This document shows, one piece after another, positions 1 to 8,409 of a DNA stretch of 24,629 nt (position 1 is its first letter; every line of letters begins with the position of its first letter). The notes beneath the pieces were generated by a model. The model searched no databases and had not been told where the DNA came from. It saw only the letters and a program-made list of their open reading frames with translations. The translations under genes were made by a program, and so were the position numbers. The stretch spans positions 1 to 24,629 of the forward strand of contig JADKCG010000029.1 in the NCBI GenBank assembly GCA_016714745.1. Reading direction: 5' to 3'. This DNA comes from Elusimicrobiota bacterium (lineage in GTDB: Bacteria > Elusimicrobiota > Elusimicrobia > FEN-1173).

Positions 1-608
1 TTCCGTTGTTTTTATAAATTCGTAGCTGTCGCGCAGATGCTCCGTCTAAACCGCTCACGAGCACATCCAGGTCTCCATCGTTGTCATAATCACCCCACAC
101 CACATCACCCTGATAAAGCCCCCCCCCCGCGCCGTCCACCTCTATCTGCGTGGTATCAAAATCCCTAGCCATCGCGCTTGGCCGGGGACTTGATACGTCC
201 AATCCGCTGGTTCCATTGACGTTGCTGGACTTGATCGCGAAATAATAGGTCGCCCCTGGCACCAGGCCCGTCACCTCCATCGTCTGTCCGGCTCCAGGAG
301 TTCCTGGTGTTGGTTCTCCCGTCGCCGCCGTCGCTCCATCAAATTCCCCATCCGTCGTGATCGCCCCGCTTGTTCGGTAACGCACATCATACGCCGGTGA
401 TCCCCCCGAATTAATATTCAGCGGCGCCGTCCAGGTCAATAAGATTTGGCCGTTCGTTGTCACACTGCTTGCCACCAAGTCCGTCACAACCGACGGAACC
501 GAACTGGCCACTAAGGTATAAAGGCTTCCCGTGGCGCTCCAGGCCGATTCTTTGAGGCCTGCGTCAATGGTTTTAACCCGGTAGTAATAGGTTGTATTCG
601 TGGTGGGG
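1..608 (-). pseudogene. Giant Fn3/FG-GAP protein A, downstream frameshifted part (runs off left edge)
   Basis: Read on the minus strand, this stretch is open from about 605 to the window edge and continues gene A in a different frame from 573-1844. It encodes the end of an Fn3-like module (NTTYYYRVKTIDAGLKES), a second Fn3-like module (TDLVASSVTTNGQILLTW, then TYYFAIKSSNVNGTSGLD), and the first blade of another FG-GAP propeller (VVWGDYDNDGDLDVLVSG). The frame break lies near 603-610, where one extra base appears relative to the paralogous stretch near 22670. No start codon belongs here; it is a continuation, not a separate gene. The shift could be a true mutation or a sequence error. Confidence 0.7.
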
Positions 609-1844
609 CAAATACCGCAGGCCCACCCCCTGGTTGCTATTGCCGTCATAGATCTGCGGCGGTTTTAAGTAGTTTCCCATCCCCGGGGTTGACCATTGTC
701 CCGCCACGATGGATTTTCCTGTGAAATCGCTCATTGTCGATATTTCCATCTGGTAGGTCAGGACATTGGCGGGGGTTGCCGGGGAACCATTGTCCGCTCC
801 GGGATTCCATTTAAATGTTGCCGTGGACGTCCCGGAAGCGTTGTAGGCCCAGGTGGATGTCAATGTGCTGGGCGCCGAGGGTGCCGTGTTCGCCGTTGTA
901 TTTAGATTTTTATAAACGCGCAACTGTCTGTTCCCATTAGTGCCGTTTGCCAATATATCCAAATCGCCGTCGTTATCATAATCGCCCCAGGCCACTTCGC
1001 CCCCTTCCAACCCTCCATTCAGTCCATCCACCTCGATCTGCGTGGCGTCCATCGTGCCGTTCCCATTGTTTTGGTATACCCGAAGTTGCCGGTTGCTCGA
1101 TTTGATGCCTGCGGCCAAAATATCGAGGTCTCCATCGCTGTCAAAGTCGCCCCAAGCGACGCCTGATGAATTCAGCCCATTATTAACCCCATCCACTTCA
1201 ATTTGGCTCGGGTTTATGGTCCCGTTCCCATTGTTTTTGTAGATCCGAAGTTGAACGGTTGCGCCACTGTTGTAGTACCCGATCATGAGAATGTCCAAAT
1301 CCCCGTCATTATCAAAGTCTCCCCAACCCAGTCCGCCGGACAGCCCCCCGTCCGCGACATCAACTTCAATCTGAGCGGGGTCTATACTTCCGTTTCCATT
1401 GTTCTTGTATACCCGCAATATATCGGGGTATCCGGAAATTAAAATATCCAAGTCTCCGTCATTGTCAAAGTCGCCCCAGGCCCCACCGCCGCCTGAGACG
1501 CCCCCGTTAATCCCGTCCACTTCAATTTGGCTAGCGTCAAGGGTCCCATTTCCATTGTTTTTGTAAATCCGATGTCGTTTGGTTACGTTATCTTCCCCGG
1601 TCGCTAAAATGTCCAGATCTCCGTCATTATCAAAATCACCCCACTCTACCGCCCCAAAGCGCATACCGCCATCTGTGGGATCGACATCAACCTCCGTTGG
1701 ATTAAATGTGGCGTTTCCGTTGTTTTTATAAATGTAAAGTTCCTTCGGACCACCCGTGTCTCCGATCCCCACCACATCCAGATCGCCATCGTTGTCGTAG
1801 TCGCCCCAGGTGACATCCCCTTCAATAAATCCAACCGCGCTCAC
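573..1844 (-). pseudogene. Giant Fn3/FG-GAP protein A, middle frameshifted segment (propeller 3)
   Basis: This 423-codon open stretch carries blades 2-7 of the third FG-GAP/VCBS propeller of gene A. Each blade has the Ca2+-loop motif WGD(Y/F)DNDGDLD and the strand RIYKNNGNGT. After the blades comes the start of an Fn3-like module (TAPSAPSTLTSTW to YLP). The apparent start Met is internal: the homologous protein at 22080-24581 reads straight through this point. It is separated from the upstream 1996-7410 part by four homopolymer-type indels between 1882 and 2006. It ends prematurely (YLPHHEYNLLLPG) at the extra base near 605. It is best read as part of one giant gene with the flanking pieces. 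Confidence 0.75.
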
Positions 1845-2010
1845 CGTGAGCTGAGTGGGGTCAAATGTCCCATTTCCATTATTTTATAAACCCGCACCGC
1901 GTAATTCCCAGACACCAGAATATCGACATCTCCATCCGCGTCATAATCCCCCATCCAACTCCCCGTAATACAACCCACCGTTCAATCCGTCCACCTCAAT
2001 TTGGTTTGGG
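906..2010 (-). repeat. Propeller 3 of gene A, seven FG-GAP/VCBS blades
   Basis: Seven WGD-x-D-x-DGD blades can be counted once the frameshifts are bridged; the first blade (GWGDYDADGDVDILVSG) lies in the indel cluster at 1860-2006. The array is paralogous to propeller 1 of gene B (22968-24070), with the outer parts nearly identical and the middle blades more diverged. Confidence 0.7.
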
Positions 2011-5000
2011 GTCAAACCAATATCCACCCACGGCGGAGGTGGTGTTGGATATCCCCGACCAGTTATTTGATTCGTCTTGGCTCCACAACACAAAGTAATA
2101 CGTCACACCACTTAACAGGCTTGTGATCGTGCGGCTTTGGGCGGAGCCGGGGACCTGGGTCGTCGTAGCGATCGTCACCGTGGTTGCATCGGTTGGCGTG
2201 GAGCTGGTGCTCCACGCGACGGTGTAGGTGGCGTATTGGATTCGATAGTTGCCGGTCAGGTTGCCAGACCCCCCGTCGTCGCCGGCGGAGGTCCACGTCA
2301 ACGTGACCTCTTCCGGATTTCCGCTGGTGGCCGCCAGGGTGCTGGTGGAGGGAACAACAACGTCCAGTGCCCCCTGCACCCACGCGGACGTTGTGTTTGA
2401 CACCTCCGACCACGCGTTCACATCGTCTTGGCTCCACAGAACAAAGTAGTAGGTGTTGGACACCGTCAGCCCCTCCACCCGGTAACTTCGGGCGCTTCCC
2501 GCTGTCACGTTCGTGGTCGAGAGCATGATTGTGGTCGCGTCCGCCGGTGTTGAGCTTGTGCTCCAACTCGCCGTGTAGGTTGCATACTGGATTCGGTAGG
2601 CTCCGGTCAGGTCACCGATCACGCCGTCGTCACCGGCCGAATTCCAGCTCACCGTGGCTTGTTCGACCCCCCCGGACACGGCCAGGGTGCTGGTGGACGG
2701 CGGCCCTGCCGCGAGTAAACTGCCAACATCGCTCCACGCGCTTTCCGCCAGGGCAGAGTCCAATGTTTTCACGCGGTAGTAATACGTGGTGTCGGTGCGC
2801 AGGCCGTAGCTGGCGGTCGCCTGGGGGTTCCAGGGGTCCGTGGATTTCAAGACCACGCCGTAGTTGGTGTTGCTGTTAAATATCTTCGGTGGTTTGAGGT
2901 AGCTCCCCATCCGCGGGCTGGCGCCCATTTGGCCGGGGAACATCAGTTTGCTGAAGTTCGATGTGGTGGAAATTTGCAGGTCGTACGTCAGCCCGTTTTC
3001 CACCGTTGCCCCAGCGCCACTATCGGTTCCCGCCGCCCACGTGAAACTGGCCACACTGATCGATCCGGAATTAAAAGTAAATGAACCCGATAGGGTTCGT
3101 GGGGCAGCGGGGGTGGTGTTGGGTTGGGCTAGACTTAAATAACTTTTATAGATCCGCAGTTGTTTAGCGGCCGCACTGTCATCTCCATTTGCCAACACAT
3201 CCAGGTCGCCATCGCTATCATAGTCTCCCCACGCCACGCCACTCCAATAAAGTCCTTTCCCTGCTCCGCCCACATCCAGTTGCGTGGGATCCATGGTTGC
3301 GTTCCCATTGTTTTTGTAAACGCGGAGTTCGATTGTGTTCCCACTTGTTTGCTGTCCGCTCGACAAAATATCCAAGTCTCCATCATTATCATAGTCTCCC
3401 CACGTCACACGACCGTATCGCACCCCCCCGGCCGCTCCGTCCACTTCAATCTGTGCGGCATCCAATGTCCCGTTGCCATTGTTGTTGTAGATACGCAGCT
3501 CTCGAGTGGTCCCCGTGTAACCGCTCGCCAAAATATCCAGGTCCCCATCATTGTCGTAGTCCCCCCACGCCACACCCGAATTATCAAGCCCCCCCCCCGC
3601 TCCATCCACATCAATTTGTGTCGCGTTCATCGTTCCATTACCATTATTCTTGTAGATGCGCAGTTCTTTTGCGCTTGCTGTTGATCCGCACCCCAACACA
3701 TCCAGGTCCCCATCAGTGTCGTAGTCCCCCCACGCCACACTTGAATAATCAAGCCCCCCCGCCGCGCCGTCCACCTCAATTTGAGCTGTGTTCATCGTTC
3801 CATTGCCATTGTTCTTATAGATGCGCAGTTCTCTCGTGGTTGATGTTGAACCGCTCGCTATAATATCCAGGTCCCCATCATTGTCGTAGTCCCCCCACGC
3901 CACAGCCCCCTCGGCAAGACCTCCCGCCGCTCCATCCACTTCGATCTGCGTGGCATTGATCGTCCCGTTTCCGTTATTTTTATAGATACGGAGCTCCCTT
4001 GTCGTTCCGGTTGTTTGCTGTCCACTTACCAGAATATCCAAATCGCCGTCGTTGTCGTAATCTCCCCACGCCAAACTGCTGTAACGCACCCCGCCTCCCG
4101 CCCCATCCACCTCGATCTGCGTGGCATTGATCGTTCCATTTCCATTGTTTTGGTAGATGCGCAACTCGCGCGTGGTACCCGTGTAACCGCCCGTCAGAAT
4201 ATCCAGATCACCATCGCTGTCGTAATCTCCCCACGCCACATCGGAGGCGTTCAGTCCACCTCCCGCTCCGTCCACCTCGATCGGCGTGACATCAAAGTCC
4301 CGAGGCACCGCGCTCGGCCGGGGGATCGATATATCCAATGGACTGGTTCCATTTACATTGCTTGACTTGATCGCGAAATAATAAGTCACCCCTGGCGCAA
4401 GACCTGAAATCCCCATTGACTCCCACGTTCCCGGATTTCCTGGCGTCGGTTCTCCCGTCGCCGCAGTCGCTCCGTTAAATTCCCCATCTGTCGTAATCGC
4501 CCCACTTGTCCGGTACCGCACATCGTAGGCTGGCGATCCCCCCGAATTGATGCTGTCTGGCGCCGTCCAAGTTAACAGGGCTTGACCGCTCGTTGTCACA
4601 CTGCTCGCCACCAAATCCGTCACAACCGATGCAACCGAACTGGTCACCAAATTATAAAGGGTCCCCGTCGCGCTCCAGGCCGACTCTTTGAGTCCTGCGT
4701 CAACTGTCTTAACCCGGTAGTAATACGTGGTGTTGGTAAATGGCAAATACCGCAGGCGAACCCCGTGGTTGGTATTGCCGTCATAGATTTTCGGGGGTTT
4801 TAAATAATTGCCCATTCCTGGGCTGGACCATTGCCCGGGAACCACCGAATTCCCAGTAAAATTGCTGATCGTCGATATTTCCAACTGGTAGGTCAGGGCG
4901 TTGGCAGGGGTTGCCCCAATCCCGCTATCGCTCCCAGGGGCCCACTTAAACGTCGCCGTTGATATGCCCAAAACATTGTAGTCCCAAACCGACGTCAACG

Positions 5001-7410
5001 TTCCAGGCGATGTGGGCGCCGTGTTGGCCGTTGCGCTCAAGTTCTTGTAGATCCGTAACTGTGAAACAATTGATCCATCTGAACCGCTCACCAGAACATC
5101 CAGATCCCCGTCGTTGTCGTAATCCCCCCACGCCGAGCTCCCATAACTAAGTCCTCCCCCAGCTCCATCCAAATCCATCTGAGCAGGGTCCATCGTTCCG
5201 TTGCCGTTGTTTTTGTAGACCCGTAACTGTAACACATACCCATTTGTCAGAAGATCCAAGTCTCCATCAACGTCGTAGTCTCCCCACACCACCGCTCCAT
5301 CAACAAGCCCCCCCCCCGCTCCATCCACCTCTATTTGCACGTCGTCCATCGTCCCGTTTCCATTGTTTTTGTAGATCCGCAACTGGGGCGTCCCCCCCGC
5401 GTAGCCGTTCGTTAGAACATCCAGGTCGCCATCGTTGTCGTAGTCCCCCCACGCCACACTGCCGGTTTGCACCCCTCCCCCCGCTCCGTCCACATCAATT
5501 TGCGCCGCATCCATCGTCCCGTTTCCATTGTTTTTGTAGATACGCAATTCTGCCCCACTCCCCCCCCAACCGTTCGCCAGAATATCCAAGTCCCCATCAT
5601 TGTCGTAGTCCCCCCACGCCACACTGAAAGATTCAAGCCCACCCGCCGGTCCGTCCACTTCAATTTGTGTGGGGTCCATTGTCCCGTTGCCGTTATTTTT
5701 ATAAACGCGCAGTTCATAAGTGACTCGACTACCGATCATTACAGTATCCAAGTCCCCGTCATTGTCATAATCTCCCCACGCCACATCACCGAGAGTGACG
5801 CCCCCACCTGTTCCGTCAACCTCAATCTGAGTGGCGTTCATCGTCCCGTTGCCGTTGTTTATGTAGATACGCAGTTGTCGGGCCGATGCTGAATCTGAAC
5901 CGCACGCGAGGACATCCAGATCCCCATCGCTATCATAGTCTCCCCACGCCACGCCACCCCAAATAAGCCCCCCCCCTGCTCCATCCACCTCGATCTGGGC
6001 GGCGTCCATCGTTCCGTTTCCGTTGTTTTTGTAAATTCGGAGTTCTCTTGTGTTTCCGCTTGATTGCCGTCCACTGGCAAGGACATCCAGATCGCCGTCA
6101 TTGTCGAAATCCCCCCACGCCACATCGCTATTGTAAAGCCCTCCCCCCGCTCCGTCCACATCAATTTGGTTGGGGTCAAACCAATATCCTCCCACGGCGG
6201 AGGTGGTGTTGGATATCCCGGACCAGTTGGGGACTTCGTCCCCGGTCCACAAAACGAAGTAGTAGGTCAGCCCGCTGGTGAGCCCCGTCACCGTGTGGCT
6301 TTGGGCGGAGCCGGGAACCTGGGTCGTCGTGGCGATCGTCACCGTGGTTGCATCGGTTGGCGTGGAGCTTGTGCTCCACGCGACGGTGTAGGTGGCGTAT
6401 TGGATACGGTAGTTGCCTGTCAGGTTCCCGGACCCCCCGTCGTCTCCGGCGGAGGTCCACGTTAACGTGACCTCTTCCGGATTTCCGCTGGTGGCCGCTA
6501 AAGTGCTGGTGGAAGGAGCCACCAGGTCTGCCACCAGGTCTGCCACCGGGACCGCCGACGTCGTGTTCGAAATCGTCGACCAGTTGGGGACTTCGTCCCC
6601 TGTCCACAAAACAAAGTAATACGTCAACCCGCCCGTCAGTCCCGAAATAAGTTTGCTCTGGGCAGTGCCCGGGACCACATTCGTTGTCGAGATCGTCACC
6701 GTGGTCGCGTTCGTGGGGGTGGTGCTTGTGCTCCAGCTTGCGGTGTAGGTGGCGTATTGGATGCGGTAGTTGCCTGTCAGGTTCCCGGTCCCCCCGTCGT
6801 CCCCGGCCGAGGCCCACGTTAACGTCGCCTCTTCTGGATTTCCGCTCGTGGACGACAGGGTGCTGGTGGATGGGGCGATTGTGTCGCCAACGACCTCGTA
6901 ACCGGCTGTGGTGTTTTGGTCCCAGCCGTCATATGAGCCGCCGTTGTGGGCCGCATACAGGGCCGGCACAGCGGAGGTGCTGTTCGAAATGCCTGACCAA
7001 TTATTCGCATCGTCCTGGGTCCTCAACACAAAATAGTAAGTGGTGCCGCCCATCAGGCCCGTAATCAGCGCGCTTTGGGCCGATCCCGGCGTTTGCGTGG
7101 TGGTGGCAATGGTTAATGTGGTCGCGTTGGTGGGCGTGGTGCTGGTGCTCCAGCTGGCCGTATACGTGGCGTACTGGATGCGGTAGTTGCCGGTCAGGTT
7201 CCCGGTGGACCCGTCATCCCCCGCGCTGTTCCACGTCAAGGTCAGTTCCTCGGCGTTGCCGCTCGTGGCGGCCAGCGTGCTGGTGGACGGGGCGATGGTT
7301 CCGGCGTGGGCCCAGGTTGCAAACAGGAGGGGGAATAATAAAAAAAATTTGCGCCATAGAGAGAAATTGCCATTTGACAGCCGAGAGGGCGTCGGGGTTG
7401 AAGGGCTCAT
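1996..7410 (-). CDS. Giant secreted Fn3 / FG-GAP (VCBS) seven-bladed-propeller protein A, N-terminal 1804 aa
   Basis: The protein has an N-terminal signal peptide: a basic stretch (LWRK), a hydrophobic core (FFLLFPLLFATW) and likely cleavage after AHA at residue 36. Three Fn3-like modules follow (about 38-175, 177-290, 295-405), each with GNYRIQYATYT and TYYFVLW strands. Propeller 1 has seven FG-GAP blades (about 410-790), then two Fn3-like modules, then propeller 2 with seven blades (about 1040-1425), then three more Fn3-like modules. Every blade has a D-x-D-x-DGDLD loop, the calcium-binding signature of FG-GAP/VCBS and integrin-alpha propellers. The stop at 1996 arises from an extra T near 2004; the homologous gene B reads on as WFDPNQIEVDG. 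The true protein is therefore longer and this is its intact N-terminal part. No close Shine-Dalgarno precedes the ATG; a GAGGAGG lies about 40 nt upstream. Likely role (inference): extracellular adhesion or binding. No enzyme domain seen. Confidence 0.85.
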   Translation of the reverse strand: MSPSTPTPSRLSNGNFSLWRKFFLLFPLLFATWAHAGTIAPSTSTLAATSGNAEELTLTWNSAGDDGSTGNLTGNYRIQYATYTASWSTSTTPTNATTLTIATTTQTPGSAQSALITGLMGGTTYYFVLRTQDDANNWSGISNSTSAVPALYAAHNGGSYDGWDQNTTAGYEVVGDTIAPSTSTLSSTSGNPEEATLTWASAGDDGGTGNLTGNYRIQYATYTASWSTSTTPTNATTVTISTTNVVPGTAQSKLISGLTGGLTYYFVLWTGDEVPNWSTISNTTSAVPVADLVADLVAPSTSTLAATSGNPEEVTLTWTSAGDDGGSGNLTGNYRIQYATYTVAWSTSSTPTDATTVTIATTTQVPGSAQSHTVTGLTSGLTYYFVLWTGDEVPNWSGISNTTSAVGGYWFDPNQIDVDGAGGGLYNSDVAWGDFDNDGDLDVLASGRQSSGNTRELRIYKNNGNGTMDAAQIEVDGAGGGLIWGGVAWGDYDSDGDLDVLACGSDSASARQLRIYINNGNGTMNATQIEVDGTGGGVTLGDVAWGDYDNDGDLDTVMIGSRVTYELRVYKNNGNGTMDPTQIEVDGPAGGLESFSVAWGDYDNDGDLDILANGWGGSGAELRIYKNNGNGTMDAAQIDVDGAGGGVQTGSVAWGDYDNDGDLDVLTNGYAGGTPQLRIYKNNGNGTMDDVQIEVDGAGGGLVDGAVVWGDYDVDGDLDLLTNGYVLQLRVYKNNGNGTMDPAQMDLDGAGGGLSYGSSAWGDYDNDGDLDVLVSGSDGSIVSQLRIYKNLSATANTAPTSPGTLTSVWDYNVLGISTATFKWAPGSDSGIGATPANALTYQLEISTISNFTGNSVVPGQWSSPGMGNYLKPPKIYDGNTNHGVRLRYLPFTNTTYYYRVKTVDAGLKESAWSATGTLYNLVTSSVASVVTDLVASSVTTSGQALLTWTAPDSINSGGSPAYDVRYRTSGAITTDGEFNGATAATGEPTPGNPGTWESMGISGLAPGVTYYFAIKSSNVNGTSPLDISIPRPSAVPRDFDVTPIEVDGAGGGLNASDVAWGDYDSDGDLDILTGGYTGTTRELRIYQNNGNGTINATQIEVDGAGGGVRYSSLAWGDYDNDGDLDILVSGQQTTGTTRELRIYKNNGNGTINATQIEVDGAAGGLAEGAVAWGDYDNDGDLDIIASGSTSTTRELRIYKNNGNGTMNTAQIEVDGAAGGLDYSSVAWGDYDTDGDLDVLGCGSTASAKELRIYKNNGNGTMNATQIDVDGAGGGLDNSGVAWGDYDNDGDLDILASGYTGTTRELRIYNNNGNGTLDAAQIEVDGAAGGVRYGRVTWGDYDNDGDLDILSSGQQTSGNTIELRVYKNNGNATMDPTQLDVGGAGKGLYWSGVAWGDYDSDGDLDVLANGDDSAAAKQLRIYKSYLSLAQPNTTPAAPRTLSGSFTFNSGSISVASFTWAAGTDSGAGATVENGLTYDLQISTTSNFSKLMFPGQMGASPRMGSYLKPPKIFNSNTNYGVVLKSTDPWNPQATASYGLRTDTTYYYRVKTLDSALAESAWSDVGSLLAAGPPSTSTLAVSGGVEQATVSWNSAGDDGVIGDLTGAYRIQYATYTASWSTSSTPADATTIMLSTTNVTAGSARSYRVEGLTVSNTYYFVLWSQDDVNAWSEVSNTTSAWVQGALDVVVPSTSTLAATSGNPEEVTLTWTSAGDDGGSGNLTGNYRIQYATYTVAWSTSSTPTDATTVTIATTTQVPGSAQSRTITSLLSGVTYYFVLWSQDESNNWSGISNTTSAVGGYWFDPKPN
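3141..4290 (-). repeat. Propeller 2 of gene A, seven FG-GAP/VCBS blades
   Basis: Seven consecutive blades of about 50 residues each carry AWGDYD(N/S/T)DGDLD loops followed by RELRIYKNNGNGT(M/I). The repeats are also visible at DNA level as a period of about 150-160 bp. One blade linker contains a 10-C run (3589-3598) that encodes a Gly-Gly-Gly stretch. Confidence 0.8.
5041..6180 (-). repeat. Propeller 1 of gene A, seven FG-GAP/VCBS blades
   Basis: Seven blades run from DPNQIDVDGAGGG to the last RIYKNLSATANTAP, each with a D-x-D-x-DGDLD calcium-type loop. Blade 6 has DYDVDGDLD in place of DYDNDGDLD. Seven blades per array match the integrin-type FG-GAP propeller fold. Confidence 0.8.
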
Positions 7411-7490
7411 GTGGTTAGTTTGGCGCGTAGAATAAAATTAGTTTTACCCTCCTCTTTTTATTGCTCAGGGGGCGAAGCCTCACCCCAACC

Positions 7491-7635
7491 CGCCCCGGAC
7501 GGCGCCGGCCGCACGGCACGCCAGCCGTAGTTGTTGTTCCGATCCGCGTTCACGTTCGCCGCGTTGTTGCGGTCCGACGCGCGCGCATAAACGGCTGTGT
7601 TGTTCCAATTGCCGCCGCGAAAACCGGCGCCGTCT
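7491..7635 (-). repeat. DGR template repeat (TR)
   Basis: This 145-nt block aligns without gaps to 9658-9802 at a constant offset of 2167. On the minus strand the TR is rich in AAC codons at the variable positions, reading GGNWNNT, DRNNAANVNADRNNNYGW. There are 14 mismatches at TR adenines (plus-strand T at 7528, 7537, 7538, 7543, 7550, 7564, 7565, 7568, 7598, 7600, 7601, 7603, 7604, 7633). Nine fall elsewhere (7492, 7504, 7511, 7536, 7551, 7557, 7587, 7590, 7620). The GC-rich end shared with VR (16 identical nt at 7512-7527) corresponds to the initiation-of-mutagenic-homing zone. In DGRs the TR is transcribed and reverse-transcribed with adenine-specific errors. Its orientation matches the target, RT and avd. 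Confidence 0.93.
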
Positions 7636-7710
7636 TCCGCCTGTGTCCCGACCCCCGTTTGCGTCGGGGGCGTTTCGTCATGGTCCGGAATTGCCCAAAG
7701 GCCTTACCGA
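7491..7710 (-). pseudogene. Open frame around the TR, resembling the tail of an FGE-type target gene
   Basis: The minus-strand frame that gives the TR protein sequence stays open well beyond the TR. Upstream it reads GLWAIPDHDETPPT, then QTGVGTQAEDGAGFRGGNWN; downstream it reads RPAPSGAGWGEASPPEQ and a stop. GTQAEDGAGFRGGNW parallels GTDAGGAGLRGGNW of the target protein, so the TR looks like a relic 3' end of a target-type gene. An in-frame stop lies just upstream of GLWAIP and there is no start, so it is unlikely to be translated. It may instead be fortuitous openness of GC-rich DNA. Confidence 0.4.
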
Positions 7711-7784
7711 ACCACGCCACTTCCTTATTTTCTCATCCCAACAGACGAGACGGACCACAGGCCGGGTGGGTGACCCGCGACTCG

Positions 7785-7808
7785 GCGGTCGGACCTTGAT
7801 CCGACCGC
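7785..7808. other. 9-bp perfect hairpin between avd and TR
   Basis: GCGGTCGGA (7785-7793) pairs perfectly with TCCGACCGC (7800-7808) around a 6-nt loop. It lies about 150 nt upstream of the TR in the transcribed direction. It has no T tract, so it is not a clear terminator. A structural role in the TR RNA is possible but only inferred from position. Confidence 0.45.
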
Positions 7809-7830
7809 GGCGAAATCGCGGGCTTCAATT

Positions 7831-8011
7831 GTTCAAACGTAACAGCTCAGGCCCCTCACCATGCCCTCGCATCAGCGCCTCTGGCGCCCCCAGTGCTGGG
7901 AGCTCTGCGACCAGCCTCCCAAGAGGAGAGGGAAAGTCTTTGTTTCCTTCCCCTCTTGGGGGAAGGTGCTCCGAAGGAGCGGATGAGGGACCTGAGTAGT
8001 TACGTTCAAAC
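7831..8011. repeat. Large nested palindromic element (REP/MITE-like) overlapping the 3' end of avd
   Basis: The outer arms are 7831-7860 and 7981-8011: GTTCAAACGTAAC against the complement of GTTACGTTCAAAC (two central mismatches), then CTCAGG-CCCTCA against the complement of TGAGGGACCTGAG. Inner arms around 7915-7928 and 7950-7966 (CCTCCCAAGAG / CTCTTGGGGGAAGG) make a second stem. The CCCTCATCCGCTCC / GGGGGAAGG wording is typical of dispersed intergenic palindromes. Its right arm starts inside avd and supplies the last 45 or so codons and the stop, so it probably inserted there. Other copies elsewhere in the genome are expected but none is visible here. Confidence 0.7.
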
Positions 8012-8345
8012 ACTCTTCATCCACCCCCCCCAGCATCTTTCCTATTTCCGCAAGATTTTTTACGCAAAAAAACCACGAATCTTGGCTTAGGCATCGGCTG
8101 TCACGCGCCAGTCGAAGGAGATACCGCACCTGTTCCAACGCCAGACTTATGTCCGCAAGAAGTCGCGACTTTTCCTCACTTCTCCCCTTCAGTGCGGCCG
8201 CCACCAGACATTCCTGAATATCCAGGCTTTTTTGCATGAGCCGTTCTCCTAAAAGAAACCGCTGGTCGCGCGGAAACTTACCAACCTTCTGCAACAACCA
8301 TCTATTAACCTCGTACATCTTCTCGACAATCGGCGGCATATCCAT
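7872..8345 (-). CDS. avd: Avd-like DGR accessory protein (four-helix bundle), C-terminus altered
   Basis: The 157-residue frame starts MDMPPIVEKMYEVNRWLL and carries FPRDQRFLLGERL (residues 24-36), a hallmark of Avd and the related S23-type four-helix proteins. It continues with helical segments to IGKMLGG (101-107). Avd proteins form a basic oligomer that binds the DGR reverse transcriptase and the template RNA and are needed for retrohoming. The family is usually about 110-130 residues. Here everything from about residue 112 (CLNVTTQVPHPLLR onward) is encoded by the palindromic element at 7831-8011, so the natural C-terminus has been replaced. The core helices look intact, so it may still work. 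The start ATG lies 64 bp after the RT stop, preceded by a G-rich stretch ending GGAGACCGG; a second ATG two codons in is possible. Confidence 0.82.
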   Translation of the reverse strand: MDMPPIVEKMYEVNRWLLQKVGKFPRDQRFLLGERLMQKSLDIQECLVAAALKGRSEEKSRLLADISLALEQVRYLLRLARDSRCLSQDSWFFCVKNLAEIGKMLGGVDEECLNVTTQVPHPLLRSTFPQEGKETKTFPLLLGGWSQSSQHWGRQRR

Positions 8346-8409
8346 CCGGTCTCCCCCCCCTGTCGGCGCCTATTCCACGTGACGATTCCATTGCCCAACA
8401 CCCACGTTT

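Noticed and set aside
5041..6180. Regularly spaced DNA repeats resembling a CRISPR-like array
   Set aside because: The period is about 150-160 bp, the repeats are degenerate and in frame, and they encode FG-GAP blades; there are no 25-40 bp identical repeats with unique spacers and no cas genes.
3160..6465. Long plus-strand frames (up to about 220 codons) opposite giant gene A
   Set aside because: They repeat with the same period as the FG-GAP blades on the minus strand and are Pro/Arg/His- or Val/Ile-rich shadows of it.
7461..7799. Plus-strand frames across the TR
   Set aside because: They are antisense to a convincing TR and encode Arg/Pro-rich nonsense typical of the opposite strand of GC-rich DNA.
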